This document shows positions 7,802 to 17,976 of a DNA stretch of 64,000 bases, one piece after another. A program made the translations under genes and the position numbers. The DNA lies in NCBI RefSeq assembly GCF_016093545.1, contig NZ_JADKYX010000006.1, forward strand, positions 221,817 through 285,816, read 5' to 3'. The stretch comes from Massilia rhizosphaerae (GTDB taxonomy: Bacteria > Pseudomonadota > Gammaproteobacteria > Burkholderiales > Burkholderiaceae_D). Numbering within the stretch: position 1 is the first letter of the stretch; each line of letters starts with the position of its first letter. Under the pieces are notes generated by a model, which was not told where the DNA came from, did no database searches, and saw nothing but the letters and a program-made list of their open reading frames with translations.

Positions 7802-9955
7802 ATGATGATTCAGATCAGGACATCACGGCAGTTACAGCTTGAGCAGGACGCGCTCGCCGAAGCCATCGAGAAAAACCTCACGCGCATTGTCATCGCGGCG
7901 GCGAGCGGGGACCTCTCCGAGCGGGTTGACATCGACGCCTTGCCGCCAACCCTGGGCAGGACGGGCGGCGCAGTCAATCGCCTGTTGGACAACCTGCAGG
8001 CGATCCGCGTTGAAATGGGTCGGATGAGCGCTGAACACGACAAGGGCGACATCGACGCGATGATCGATGCGCAGAAATTCGAAGGCGATTTCCGCACGAT
8101 GGCGCAAGGCATCAACGCGATGGTCGGTTCGCACATTGCCGTCAAAAAGATGGCAATGGGCGTGGTCAAGGAGTTCGGCCGCGGCAATTTCGACGCGCCG
8201 ATGGACAAGTTGCCCGGCAAGAAGGCGTTCATTAACGACACGATCGAGCAGGTGCGCGGCAACCTCAAGGGCTTGATTGCCGAAATGAACAAGATGTCGT
8301 CGGAGCATGACAAGGGCGACATCGACGTGATGATCGATGCGCAGAAATTCGAAGGCGATTTCCGCCTGATGGCGCAAGGCATCAACGCGATGGTCGGTTC
8401 GCACATTGCCGTCAAAAAGATGGCCATGGGCGTGATCAGGGAATTCGGCCGCGGTAATTTCGACGCGCCGATGGACAAGCTGCCCGGCAAGAAGGCGTTC
8501 ATTAACGACACTATCGAGCAAGTGCGCGGCAACCTCAAGGGCTTGATTGCCGAAATGAACAAGATGTCGTCGGAGCATGACAAGGGCGACATCGACGTGA
8601 TAATCGATGCACAGAAGTTCGAGGGCGATTTCCGCACGATGGCCCAAGGCATCAATAACATGGTGGCAGGCCATATCACGGTGAAGAAGAAAGCCATGGC
8701 CTGCGTGAAATCCTTTGGCGAGGGCGACTTCAGCGCGCCATTGGAAACTTTTCCGGGCAAGAAGGTGTTCATCAATCAGACCATCGAACAGGTACGCGCG
8801 AACCTGATGGCCTTGATTGAAGATACAAGCATGCTGGCCAAGGCAGCGCAAGCCGGCCAGCTCGAAACGCGCTCGGACGCAAGCCGCCATACCGGCGACT
8901 TCAAGCGCATCGTCGAAGGCGTGAACAACGCCCTCGACGCCATCGTCACACCGCTGCGGGAGGTGCAGCAGGTGCTTGGAGGAATGGAAAATGGCGATTT
9001 GACGAAGGTCATCCGCGGCGAGTACCAAGGCGCATTTGCCGAGCTGAAGAACGCCGTGAACAGTATGGTGGCCAAGCTGGCGGAGGTCGTGAACGAGGTT
9101 TCTCGCGGTGCCGAAGCGCTTGCCGACGCCTCCGAAGAAGTCAGCTCCACCGCCCAGGCGCTGTCGCAGGCATCCGGTGAGCAAGCCGCCGGCGTCGAGC
9201 AGACCAGCGCGGCGATCGAGCAGATGACCGCGTCGATTTCGCAAAACACCGAGAACGCGAAGGTCACCGACGGCATCGCGACCAAGGCTGCGCAGGAGGC
9301 GATAGAGGGCGGTGCAGCGGTCAAGGAGACCGTTTCGGCGATGAACCAGATAGCGAAGAAGATCAGCATCATCGACGACATCGCTTACCAGACCAATCTA
9401 CTGGCCTTGAATGCGGCGATCGAAGCGGCCCGCGCCGGCGAGCATGGCAAGGGCTTCGCGGTGGTGGCGGCCGAAGTGCGCAAGCTGGCCGAGCGCAGCC
9501 AGGTTGCAGCGCAGGAGATCAGCGAAGTGGCGAGCAACAGCGTGAAAATGGCGGAAACGGCGGGCAAGCAGCTGGATGAAATGGTGCCGAACATTAAACG
9601 AACCTCGGACCTGGTGCAGGAAATTACGGCGGCGTCGGAAGAGCAGTCGTCCGGAGTAGGCCAGATCAATGCGGCGGTGGGCCAGTTGAGCCAGACCATG
9701 CAACAGAATGCATCGAGCTCGGAAGAGCTGGCGGCCACTGCGGAAGAAATGAGCGGCCAGGCCGAACAGTTGAAGCAGACGATGGCGTTCTTCAAGCTTG
9801 CAACGGCGGAGCGTCCCAGGACAACGACTTTCGCGCGCGACCCGTCGACGACGCCCAGGGAAATCACCAGCAAGCCGGTCATTCGCAAGCTCATTTCCAA
9901 TCTGGCGAGCACGGTGGATGGCGCCCCGGATGAATCGCAATTCGCCAGGTTCTAA
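7802..9955 (+). CDS. Soluble methyl-accepting chemotaxis protein with a poly-HAMP array
   Basis: A 717-residue chemoreceptor with no membrane segment and no periplasmic domain. About residues 20-70 form a first HAMP-like unit. Three 90-residue repeats follow (about 71-340); the first two are almost identical and the third is diverged. Each reads [20 protein letters not shown] ... [17 protein letters not shown]. Two more HAMP-like segments follow (about 345-440), then the signalling domain with the conserved tip [20 protein letters not shown] and [18 protein letters not shown]. The start at 7802 (or 7805) follows AGGAAT; upstream codons in the frame look non-coding. cheW follows 16 bases downstream, so the receptor probably feeds a cytoplasmic array. 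The ligand is unknown. Confidence 0.9.
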   Translation: MMIQIRTSRQLQLEQDALAEAIEKNLTRIVIAAASGDLSERVDIDALPPTLGRTGGAVNRLLDNLQAIRVEMGRMSAEHDKGDIDAMIDAQKFEGDFRTMAQGINAMVGSHIAVKKMAMGVVKEFGRGNFDAPMDKLPGKKAFINDTIEQVRGNLKGLIAEMNKMSSEHDKGDIDVMIDAQKFEGDFRLMAQGINAMVGSHIAVKKMAMGVIREFGRGNFDAPMDKLPGKKAFINDTIEQVRGNLKGLIAEMNKMSSEHDKGDIDVIIDAQKFEGDFRTMAQGINNMVAGHITVKKKAMACVKSFGEGDFSAPLETFPGKKVFINQTIEQVRANLMALIEDTSMLAKAAQAGQLETRSDASRHTGDFKRIVEGVNNALDAIVTPLREVQQVLGGMENGDLTKVIRGEYQGAFAELKNAVNSMVAKLAEVVNEVSRGAEALADASEEVSSTAQALSQASGEQAAGVEQTSAAIEQMTASISQNTENAKVTDGIATKAAQEAIEGGAAVKETVSAMNQIAKKISIIDDIAYQTNLLALNAAIEAARAGEHGKGFAVVAAEVRKLAERSQVAAQEISEVASNSVKMAETAGKQLDEMVPNIKRTSDLVQEITAASEEQSSGVGQINAAVGQLSQTMQQNASSSEELAATAEEMSGQAEQLKQTMAFFKLATAERPRTTTFARDPSTTPREITSKPVIRKLISNLASTVDGAPDESQFARF

Positions 9956-9971
9956 GCCAAGGAGACCGGGC

Positions 9972-10535
9972 GTGGATACGTTGGTTCGGACAAATCCTCC
10001 TCGGGTGAGTGCTGTTGCGACCAGCAGTACCGCGGACGAAACGCAATACCTCACCTTCATGCTGGATCGTGAAATATTCGCCATCGGCATTCTGACGATC
10101 AAGGAAATCATTGAATACGGCACTTTCACCGCGGTGCCGACGATGCCGGCGTGTATCCGCGGCGTCATCAATCTGCGCGGCGCAGCGGTGCCGATCATGG
10201 ATTTGTCGGTGCGCTTCGGCAAGCCGGCCAGGGAGGTCACCAAGCGCACCTGCATCGTCATTGTCGAAATCGAAGCGCATGGCGGACAGCGGGTCGTCGG
10301 CGTCATCGTCGACGCAGTCAATGCCGTGGTAGAGATCGCACCCTCCGAGATCGAACCGCCGCCGGCGTTCGGCGCCCGGATTCCGGGCGGCTTCATCGAG
10401 GGCATGGGCAAGATCGACAACCGCTTCGTGATTCTTTTGAATGTCAACCATGTATTGTCGGCCGATGACTTGGATGCGCTGGCGAACGATAACGCGAGCG
10501 GACCGAAACCGTTCGGCGCGGCGGCTGCGCCCTGA
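9972..10535 (+). CDS. cheW: Chemotaxis coupling protein CheW
   Basis: A 187-residue CheW-family adaptor that links chemoreceptors to the kinase CheA. The domain spans about residues 22-165: QYLTFMLDREIFAIGILTIK, then EYGTFTAVPTMPACIRGVIN, LRGAAVPIMDL and VGVIVDAVNAVVEI. All are standard CheW strands. The start is a GTG at 9972-9974 with AAGGAG eight bases upstream; earlier in-frame codons overlap the receptor gene. A short acidic and Ala-rich tail follows the domain. Adjacent to the poly-HAMP receptor in one operon, it is probably that receptor's dedicated coupler. No cheA or cheY lies in the window. Confidence 0.93.
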   Translation: MDTLVRTNPPRVSAVATSSTADETQYLTFMLDREIFAIGILTIKEIIEYGTFTAVPTMPACIRGVINLRGAAVPIMDLSVRFGKPAREVTKRTCIVIVEIEAHGGQRVVGVIVDAVNAVVEIAPSEIEPPPAFGARIPGGFIEGMGKIDNRFVILLNVNHVLSADDLDALANDNASGPKPFGAAAAP

Positions 10536-10647
10536 CCGTGCGCACGATTGAATCTGTCATCGGAATGTCATCGAAATCGGCGAGCCTGACGGCGCGCTCT
10601 TCCCGAGTCGCATTTTCCGAAGCGGATCCACTTTCACGAGGTCATCC

Positions 10648-11265
10648 ATGTTCCTGTTTTCCCAGTCCGTCACGCCCGCCGTTCGCTCGCACCTGGACGC
10701 CCAGGTCGCGTTCCTCAACGACATGTCGAAATCGTGGTCGCGGTCGATCCAGAACATCGTCGACGCCAACATCCAGCTGAGCCAGACCCTGCTCGAAGAA
10801 AGCAATATCGCGGGCCAGCAATTGCTGACCACGAACCATCCGACCGAAATCATCTCGGCCGCCGCCGCGCGCGCCCAGCCGGCCGCGGAAAAGCTGCGCG
10901 CCTACCAGCAACACCTGTCGCGCGTCGTGGCCGACTCCCAGGTCGACCTGGCCCGCGTGGCCGAGCAGCACGTGCAGGAAACGTCGCGCACGGCCAAGAA
11001 CCTGGCCGACGAGGTGGCGCGCGCCGCATCCGAAGAGACGCAGCACAGCCTGCGCACGCAGCAGGATTCGATCAAGAATTTCCGCGATCCGTTCCAGGAA
11101 GCGCGCGCCAACGGCAGCGTCCACCGCGGCAATCTGCAAAGCGGTAACGGCGCGGATGCGGGCGTGCGCGCCGAGGCCGACATGCATGACGGCACGTTCC
11201 GCGGCAGCGTCCAGGGCGGCATGCCGGTCGGCCAGCAGGGCAAGTCCGCCGCCAAGGCGAGCTGA
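10648..11265 (+). CDS. Phasin-family protein
   Basis: A 205-residue, mostly helical amphipathic protein. The N-terminal 130 residues match phasin features: FSQSVTPAVRSHLDAQVAFL, then regular Gln/Ala heptads such as DANIQLSQTLLEESNIAGQQ. Phasins coat polyhydroxyalkanoate granules and control their size. The C-terminal 60 residues are Gly/Asn/Arg-rich, low in complexity and probably disordered. The gene stands alone, with a perfect palindromic terminator 17 bases after its stop. No phaC or phaR is in the window. A granule role is inferred from family only. Confidence 0.75.
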   Translation: MFLFSQSVTPAVRSHLDAQVAFLNDMSKSWSRSIQNIVDANIQLSQTLLEESNIAGQQLLTTNHPTEIISAAAARAQPAAEKLRAYQQHLSRVVADSQVDLARVAEQHVQETSRTAKNLADEVARAASEETQHSLRTQQDSIKNFRDPFQEARANGSVHRGNLQSGNGADAGVRAEADMHDGTFRGSVQGGMPVGQQGKSAAKAS

Positions 11266-11282
11266 CGCCGGGTAGCAACGCA

Positions 11283-11306
11283 AACGGGACCGCGCGCGGT
11301 CCCGTT
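11283..11306. terminator. Palindromic terminator between phasin gene and pssA
   Basis: A perfect 24-bp palindrome, AACGGGACCGCG followed directly by its inverse. It serves the two convergent genes. The T-run is weak. Confidence 0.7.
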
Positions 11307-11310
11307 CCAT

Positions 11311-12171
11311 TCAGCGCCGCTCGCTGGGATCGAGCGTCTCCTCGTCCGTCTGGATGATGCTGACGGGCTTGCCCTTGGCAAAGCGCCACAGGTACACGGC
11401 ATAGCCGGACAGGCCGTACACGACGAACAGCGGCCACAGGATGACTTGCGGCGCGATTGCCAGCAGGGCCAGCCCCAGCGCGATCAGGAAGACGACGATG
11501 AACGGCACCGACTTGCGGAAGTTGACGTCCTTGAAGCTGTAGAACGGGATGTTGGTGACCATCGTCAGGCCGGCGAACAGCGTGATGCTCCACGAGATCC
11601 AGTCGACCTTGCGCGCTTCGATATTGATGTCCGGATCGCTCATGAACATGACCACGCCGACGACCAGCGCCGCCGCCGCCGGGCTCGGCAAGCCCTGGAA
11701 GAAGCGCTTGTCGACGACCTCGATGTTCGTGTTGAAGCGGGCCAGGCGCAGCGCGGCGCCGGCGCAATAGACGAAGGCGGCGATCCATCCCAGCTTGCCC
11801 AGGCCGCGCAGCGACCATTCATAGATGACGAGGGCCGGCGCGGCCCCGAACGACACCATGTCGGACAGGCTGTCGTACTGCGCGCCGAACTCGGATTGCG
11901 TATTCGTCAGGCGGGCCACGCGGCCGTCGAGGCTGTCCAGCACCATCGCGATGAACACGGCCCAGCAGGCGTGGTCGAAGCGCTGGTTCATCGCCATCAC
12001 GATCGCATAGAAGCCGCCGAACAGCGCCGCCGTCGTGAAGGCGTTGGGCAGCAGGTAGATGCCCCGGCGCGGGCGGGCCGCGGCGGCGTCGGACTTGCGG
12101 ACGCGGCTGAAGCGGGCGAAGCGTGGCGCCTTGATGGCGCCGGGTTTGCGGCGTCGGGGAGTTGTCGGCAT
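11311..12171 (-). CDS. pssA: CDP-diacylglycerol-serine O-phosphatidyltransferase
   Basis: A 286-residue membrane enzyme that makes phosphatidylserine from CDP-diacylglycerol and L-serine, the step leading to phosphatidylethanolamine. The CDP-alcohol phosphotransferase motif is present at about residues 79-105 as LDSLDGRVARLTNTQSEFG and AQYDSLSDMVSFG. It matches D-G-x2-A-R-x8-G-x3-D-x3-D. Several hydrophobic segments follow. The N-terminal 35 residues are basic and Pro/Arg-rich, and the C-terminus is acidic (QTDEETLDPSERR). It is monocistronic between a phasin gene and a SIMPL gene. The start follows a purine-rich stretch. Confidence 0.93.
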   Translation of the reverse strand: MPTTPRRRKPGAIKAPRFARFSRVRKSDAAAARPRRGIYLLPNAFTTAALFGGFYAIVMAMNQRFDHACWAVFIAMVLDSLDGRVARLTNTQSEFGAQYDSLSDMVSFGAAPALVIYEWSLRGLGKLGWIAAFVYCAGAALRLARFNTNIEVVDKRFFQGLPSPAAAALVVGVVMFMSDPDINIEARKVDWISWSITLFAGLTMVTNIPFYSFKDVNFRKSVPFIVVFLIALGLALLAIAPQVILWPLFVVYGLSGYAVYLWRFAKGKPVSIIQTDEETLDPSERR

Positions 12172-12254
12172 AGATTTCTTTTTCTTAACGATGCGCGCAG
12201 GGCGCGGACCACGCCATTATAGTGGGCCGTCCCCTTGTTAGCGAACGGCTACCA

Positions 12255-13040
12255 TTACCGGAACTTCACCTTGCCCACGAGCCGCATCTGCAACGTCGTC
12301 TCGCCCGGCTCGAAGCTCGGTTCCGGCATCTCGGCCGCGTCGGCGCGCTTGGCCGACATGCGCATCGCCATCGGCGCGGCCTCGGCCCGGTCGCCGGCGT
12401 AATTGCCGCTGCCTTCGAAGTCGACCGTGTCGATGACGGCGTCGCCCGCATTGCGGCCCATCGCGCGCGCGATGGACGCGATGCGTTCGTTCAGGTTGCG
12501 GTAGGTCGCCGCGATGCGCTCGTCGTCGAGGCGCCTGGCCAGCTCCGGGCTCAGGTGGTAGTCGATGCCGTTAAGGTTGAGGATTTTCTGCGCGGCGGCG
12601 ACCGTCTTCGGCAGCGCCTGCAGATTGCGCGTCTTGACTTCGAGCGACTGGCCGACGCGCCACCCGATCGGCATGCGGCGCGCGGCCGGATTGACCAGCG
12701 GACGCGGGCCGTCCGGCACTTCCGGATAGACGGGATAGGTGTAATAGCCGACGGTCTTGAGTTCCGCCTGCGGATCGGCGCGGCGCACGATGTCCGTGCC
12801 CTGCTTCATCTTCTGGTTGACGCGCGCGGTGGCGGCGGCGCGGTCCTTGTCCTGTTCCTCGACGGCGAAGTTGACGGTCGCCTCGTCGTTGGCATGCTTG
12901 ACCTCGCCGAACGCGGGCACGATGACGAGGGTGCCGGTCGTGGCGGCCACCGGCGCGGCCTGGGCGTGGACTTGCGCTTGGGCTTGCACTGACGACGCGA
13001 GGGTCAGCGCGGACAGCAGGACGAGTTTTTGGATGGACAT
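12255..13040 (-). CDS. Periplasmic SIMPL-domain (DUF541) protein
   Basis: A 261-residue exported protein. A signal peptide of about 22 residues (MSIQKLVLLSALTLASSVQA) precedes a SIMPL domain that covers most of the mature protein. Recognisable parts are the N-terminal strand GTLVIVPAFGEVKHANDEAT, the NQKMKQGTDIVRRADPQAEL helix and the YYTYPVYPEVPDGPR loop. Family members such as YggE reduce oxidative stress, but the mechanism is unclear. The start at 13040 has AAGGAG nine bases upstream; the longer frame to 13190 lacks a signal sequence. The stretch AEAAPMAMRMSAKRADAAEM near the C-terminus is unusually Met/Ala-rich. Confidence 0.8.
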   Translation of the reverse strand: MSIQKLVLLSALTLASSVQAQAQVHAQAAPVAATTGTLVIVPAFGEVKHANDEATVNFAVEEQDKDRAAATARVNQKMKQGTDIVRRADPQAELKTVGYYTYPVYPEVPDGPRPLVNPAARRMPIGWRVGQSLEVKTRNLQALPKTVAAAQKILNLNGIDYHLSPELARRLDDERIAATYRNLNERIASIARAMGRNAGDAVIDTVDFEGSGNYAGDRAEAAPMAMRMSAKRADAAEMPEPSFEPGETTLQMRLVGKVKFR

Positions 13041-13170
13041 CGTTGTTCTCCTTGAATCTGGGCGGCTGCGTGCCGCGGCACGAGAACGATAACCGGTTTT
13101 GCGCGAAAGTCGAGTTTGTGTAATGGAAAGTTGCAAATGATTGCAAACAAGTGCACTCGCGGCGCCAGCA

Positions 13171-13387
13171 AATTCGGGGTCAGAGCACATTTCCGCCCCA
13201 ATTCGGGGTCAGAGCACGTTTTGGTGCACGATCCTTGAGACATGTATGCGCGCCCCGATCAATATATCTCCACAGCTTCGCATGGGGCGCCAAGCCGGCG
13301 CCAACTTCCGCCCCGGAACGGAGTTTCCGTGTAACCAATGATCCGAACTTTGCTCTGACCCCGAATTTGTGCTCTGACCCCGAATTT
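13171..13387. repeat. REPIN-like element: two direct plus two inverted GGGGTCAGAGC copies
   Basis: Copies of AATTCGGGGTCAGAGCAC lie at 13171-13188 and 13200-13217. Inverted copies (GCTCTGACCCCGAATTT) lie at 13352-13368 and 13371-13387. They enclose about 130 bases with no gene. The whole element fills the space between the SIMPL gene promoter and the ilvC terminator. Confidence 0.8.
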
Positions 13388-13393
13388 GGGCTG

Positions 13394-13424
13394 AAAAAAA
13401 ATCGCCCCCGGCAAGCGGGGGCGA
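13394..13424 (-). terminator. ilv operon terminator
   Basis: TCGCCCCCG pairs with CGGGGGCGA around GCAAG. Eight A residues (13394-13401) give a U-run on the minus strand. It lies about 25 bases after the ilvC stop. Confidence 0.9.
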
Positions 13425-13449
13425 CGGATACGTCAGTTGGTGACGACGA

Positions 13450-14493
<1,044 letters not shown>

Positions 14494-14506
14494 TTATATT
14501 TTGTTT

Positions 14507-14569
14507 GGTGGGCTCGGGGAGCCCACCCTACGTTCATTTCCGGCGTAGGGTGGGCACCCTGTGCCCACC
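14507..14569. repeat. GTAGGGTGGGC-family palindrome between ilvN and ilvC
   Basis: Two hairpins, GGTGGGCTC/GAGCCCACC and GGTGGGCAC/GTGCCCACC, flank an inner ACCCTACG/CGTAGGGT pairing. The whole 63 bases can fold into one three-armed structure. A near-identical unit lies at 34125-34186 and a half unit at 63818-63838. Confidence 0.85.
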
Positions 14570-14581
14570 ATTACCGCAAGA

Positions 14582-15073
14582 TCAAACCTTGAGGATGCGC
14601 TCGCCGCGGCCGATGCCGGAACCACCCGTGCGGACGGTTTCGAGGATCGAGGCGCGGTCGATGGCGTCGATGAAGGCGTCCAGCTTGGTCTTCGCGCCCG
14701 TCAACTCGATCGTGTACGTTTTTTCCGTCACGTCGATGATGCGGCCACGGAAGATGTCGGCGGTGCGCTTCATTTCCTCGCGCTCCTTGCCCACTGCCCT
14801 CACCTTGATCAGCATGAGCTCGCGCTCGATGTGCTGGCCTTCGGTCAGGTCGACCACCTTCACCACTTCGATCAGGCGGTTCAGGTGCTTGGTGATCTGC
14901 TCGATGATGTCGTCCGAGCCCGTCGTCACGATGGTCATGCGCGACAGGGTAGCGTCTTCGGTCGGCGCCACGGTCAGCGTCTCGATGTTGTAGCCGCGTG
15001 CCGAGAACAGGCCCACCACGCGCGACAGCGCGCCGGCTTCGTTTTCCAGCAGGACGGAGATGATGTGTCGCAT
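14582..15073 (-). CDS. ilvN: Acetolactate synthase small (regulatory) subunit
   Basis: A 163-residue regulatory subunit of acetohydroxyacid synthase. It has the N-terminal ACT domain (MRHIISVLLENEAGALSRVV, then GLFSARGYNIETLTVAPTED), which binds valine for feedback control. The C-terminal domain follows with ELMLIKVRAVGKEREEMKR. The length is standard for the IlvH/IlvN type. It overlaps the stop of ilvB by one base, so the two subunits are translationally coupled. The symbol ilvH would be equally valid. Confidence 0.97.
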   Translation of the reverse strand: MRHIISVLLENEAGALSRVVGLFSARGYNIETLTVAPTEDATLSRMTIVTTGSDDIIEQITKHLNRLIEVVKVVDLTEGQHIERELMLIKVRAVGKEREEMKRTADIFRGRIIDVTEKTYTIELTGAKTKLDAFIDAIDRASILETVRTGGSGIGRGERILKV

Positions 15074-16797
15074 TACAGGTCCTCCGATCCGAGCAGCATT
15101 TCCGACAAGCCTTTACCGGTCTTGACCATCGGCCAGACGTTTTCGCTACGGTCGGTAATGAAGTTCATGAACACCAGGCGGTCCTTCATGGCGAAGGCGT
15201 CGCGCAGCGCGCCTTCCACGTCGCCCGGTTTCTCGATGCGCATGCCGACGTGGCCATAGGCCTCGGCCAGCTTCTCGAAGTCCGGCAGGGAATCCATGTA
15301 CGACTCGGCGTAGCGGCCGCCGTAGTCGAGTTCCTGCCACTGGCGCACCATGCCCAGGAAGCGGTTGTTCAGGAGGATGATCTTCGGCGTCAGGTGATAC
15401 TGCTTGCAGGTCGCGAGTTCCTGGATGTTCATCTGGATCGAACCCTCGCCCGTGATGCAGGCCACGGTCGCGCCGGGGTTCGCCATCTGCACGCCCATCG
15501 CGTACGGCAGGCCCACGCCCATCGTGCCCAGGCCGCCGGAATTGATCCAGCGGCGCGGCTTGTCGAACGGGTAGTATTGCGCGGCCCACATCTGGTGCTG
15601 GCCCACGTCGGACGTGACGTAGGCGTCGCCGCCGGTCACTTCCCACAGCTTCTCGACGACGGACTGCGGCTTGATCAGTTCATCGGAGGTCGCATAGCGC
15701 AGGCACTCGCGGCCGCGCCAGTCTTCGATCTGCTGCCACCATTTCTGCACGGCCGGGTTCGGACGCTGTTCGGCCGCGTCCAGCTGCGACAGCAGTTCGA
15801 CGAGCACGTCCTTGACGTTGCCGACGATGGGGATGTCGACCTTGACGCGTTTCGAGATCGACGACGGGTCGATGTCGATGTGGATGATCTTGCGGGGGTT
15901 GGTCGCGAAGTGCTTCGGGTTGCCGATCACGCGGTCGTCGAATCGGGCGCCGATGGCGATCAGGACGTCGCAGTGCTGCATCGCCATGTTCGCTTCATAG
16001 GTGCCGTGCATGCCCGGCATGCCGACGAATTTCTTGTCCGAGCCGCGATAGGCGCCCAGGCCCATCAGCGTGTTCGTGACCGGGAAGCCGAGCTTGTCGA
16101 CCAGTTTGTTCAGTTCGTTCGATGCATTGGCCAGGATGACGCCGCCGCCCGTGTAGATCATCGGACGCTCGGCCGCCAGCAGCAACTGCACCGCCTTGCG
16201 GATCTGGCCGGCGTGGCCCTTGTCGACGGGGCGGTAGGAGCGCATCTCGATCTCTTTCGGATACGAGTACGCGGCCTTGTGCATGCTCACGTCCTTCGGG
16301 ATATCGACGAGCACGGGGCCCGGACGGCCGGTGCGCGCGATATAGAAGGCTTTCTTGATGGTTTCGGCAAGGTCCTTGACGTCCTTGACGAGGAAATTGT
16401 GCTTGACCACCGGGCGCGTGATGCCCACGGTGTCGCATTCCTGGAAAGCGTCCTGGCCGATCGCATTGGTCGGTACCTGGCCGGAAATCACGACCATCGG
16501 AATCGAATCCATGTATGCGGTGGAGAGGCCGGTGACGGCATTGGTGACGCCCGGACCGGACGTGACCAGGCAAACGCCCACTTCGTTGGAGCTGCGCGAA
16601 TACGCGTCGGCCGCGTGCACGGCTGCCTGCTCGTGGCGTACCAGGATGTGCTGGAATTTGTCCTGCTTGAAGATGGCGTCGTAGATGTAGAGAACCGCAC
16701 CGCCGGGGTAACCGAAGACGTGTTTCACGCCCTCTTCCGCCAGGCAACGGACTACGATCTCAGCGCCCGTGATGGGAGCTGCTGCGTCGTTACTCAT
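15073..16797 (-). CDS. ilvB: Acetolactate synthase large (catalytic) subunit
   Basis: A 574-residue ThDP- and FAD-dependent enzyme that condenses pyruvate with pyruvate or 2-oxobutyrate. The N-terminal ThDP-binding segment is EEGVKHVFGYPGGAVLYIYD with the catalytic Glu in RHEQAAVHAADAYSR. The central FAD domain is followed by the C-terminal ThDP motif, seen as CITGEGSIQMNIQELATCKQ and LNNRFLGMVRQWQEL. In the motif, GDG is replaced by GEG. It is the first gene of the ilv operon. The 359 bases before it contain no clear Leu/Ile/Val-rich leader peptide. Confidence 0.97.
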   Translation of the reverse strand: MSNDAAAPITGAEIVVRCLAEEGVKHVFGYPGGAVLYIYDAIFKQDKFQHILVRHEQAAVHAADAYSRSSNEVGVCLVTSGPGVTNAVTGLSTAYMDSIPMVVISGQVPTNAIGQDAFQECDTVGITRPVVKHNFLVKDVKDLAETIKKAFYIARTGRPGPVLVDIPKDVSMHKAAYSYPKEIEMRSYRPVDKGHAGQIRKAVQLLLAAERPMIYTGGGVILANASNELNKLVDKLGFPVTNTLMGLGAYRGSDKKFVGMPGMHGTYEANMAMQHCDVLIAIGARFDDRVIGNPKHFATNPRKIIHIDIDPSSISKRVKVDIPIVGNVKDVLVELLSQLDAAEQRPNPAVQKWWQQIEDWRGRECLRYATSDELIKPQSVVEKLWEVTGGDAYVTSDVGQHQMWAAQYYPFDKPRRWINSGGLGTMGVGLPYAMGVQMANPGATVACITGEGSIQMNIQELATCKQYHLTPKIILLNNRFLGMVRQWQELDYGGRYAESYMDSLPDFEKLAEAYGHVGMRIEKPGDVEGALRDAFAMKDRLVFMNFITDRSENVWPMVKTGKGLSEMLLGSEDL

Positions 16798-17156
16798 GAT
16801 ACGTTCCTTTCAAAACCCATAGGGAGATTGATCGGATGCTCGTCCCTGACGAGATACGTGTCACGCAACAGTGCTCATGCTTCCCTTCTTTCTGCGGTCA
16901 CGCCGATCTTTCAGGATGCCGTAGGATCCTTACGAAACGACGCTGGACGCAACTCGTTCAGCTTGAGTTACTGTAGCGGAATGCGAATCTCTCGCGCTTG
17001 TGGCACGGGTTGGAGCAAACTGCCTACATTGTGAAAGCGCGTCATGTCGAGGTTGACTTTGTGTGACAAACTGACTTGACAATAAGCTTTGGGGGTGCAA
17101 AGCGTCCCATACCTTAATGCGTTGCACCATTCTGGTCAAGATAAATAATGATTTTT
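16798..17156. other. ilv operon upstream region
   Basis: About 360 bases between the GST stop and the ilvB start. It must contain the ilv promoter. A frame at 16930-17160 minus lacks a ribosome site and has no run of branched-chain codons, so it is not supported as a leader peptide. No clear attenuator hairpin was seen. Confidence 0.45.
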
Positions 17157-17786
17157 TCATGCCGTATCGTCAGGCAGCCACGCGCGCGCGGCGGGCCGCG
17201 CGTCCAGTCGCGCCATCCAGGCCGCGACGGCGGGATAGTCGGGCCGTTCCATCGGCGTCTTGCGCCAGCGGTGCGCGGACAGGCCCAGCACGACGTCGGC
17301 CAGCGAGAACGCCGCGCCGGCCGCATACGCACCGGTCGTCGCCAGCCGGCGCTCGAGGATCCCCATCTGCCCGTTCCAGCCGGCGATGCCGGCCGCGATG
17401 AGGTCCGGGTCCTGGTGCGCGGGACTCTTGCGCACCAGGCCCATGAACGCGTAGCGCCAGGCATTATTCAATTCCGTCGCCTGCCAGTCCATCCATTGCT
17501 CGACCTGCGCCCGGGCGCGCGCGTCGCGCGCCAGCAAGCTCTCGCCGCCGTCGCCATGGCGCGTGGCGAGGTAGCGGCAGATCGCGTTCGACTCCCACAG
17601 CACGAGGTCGCCATCGACGAGCACCGGCACCATCGCGTGCGGATTCAGCGCGAGGAATTCTGGATCGTGCGTCGACCGGAAGCCGCTGCCCCAGTCTTCC
17701 CGCTCGAACGCGACGCCGAGTTCGGTACATGTCCACAAGACCTTGCGGACATTGATCGAGCTTGCCTTGCCGAGGATGCGCACCAT
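17157..17786 (-). CDS. Glutathione S-transferase family protein
   Basis: A 209-residue cytosolic GST. The N-terminal thioredoxin-like domain includes the segments RILGKASSINVRKVLWTC, ALNPHAMVPVLVDGDLVLWE and ESNAICRYLA (about residues 50-70). The ESxAI pair binds the glutamyl group of glutathione, and the cis-proline MVP is present. The C-terminal helical domain contains FSLADVVLGLSAHRW, with the N-capping Asp. The start at 17786 (MVRILG) has GGAG upstream; the frame to 17819 adds eleven non-conserved residues. It is not cotranscribed with ilv in an obvious way. Substrate unknown. Confidence 0.85.
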   Translation of the reverse strand: MVRILGKASSINVRKVLWTCTELGVAFEREDWGSGFRSTHDPEFLALNPHAMVPVLVDGDLVLWESNAICRYLATRHGDGGESLLARDARARAQVEQWMDWQATELNNAWRYAFMGLVRKSPAHQDPDLIAAGIAGWNGQMGILERRLATTGAYAAGAAFSLADVVLGLSAHRWRKTPMERPDYPAVAAWMARLDARPAARAWLPDDTA

Positions 17787-17976
17787 GTTCTGGCTCCGGA
17801 TGGATGTCGGGCCCACCATTCTATAGACAAAACAGCAAGACCGCCCGCCCCCGTCCGAATGACCGCCGCCCGCCCGCCTGCCGGTTTCGAGTGCGGTCAG
17901 CCATAATTTTTGCTAGGATTCCGAAGTTTTCCGAAAAGCCACAGGCAACGTACCCGTGGTGTCCACCACTTATCGC

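Noticed and set aside
16930..17160. Possible leader peptide before ilvB
   Set aside because: It has no run of Leu, Ile or Val codons, no ribosome site, and no terminator hairpin after it.
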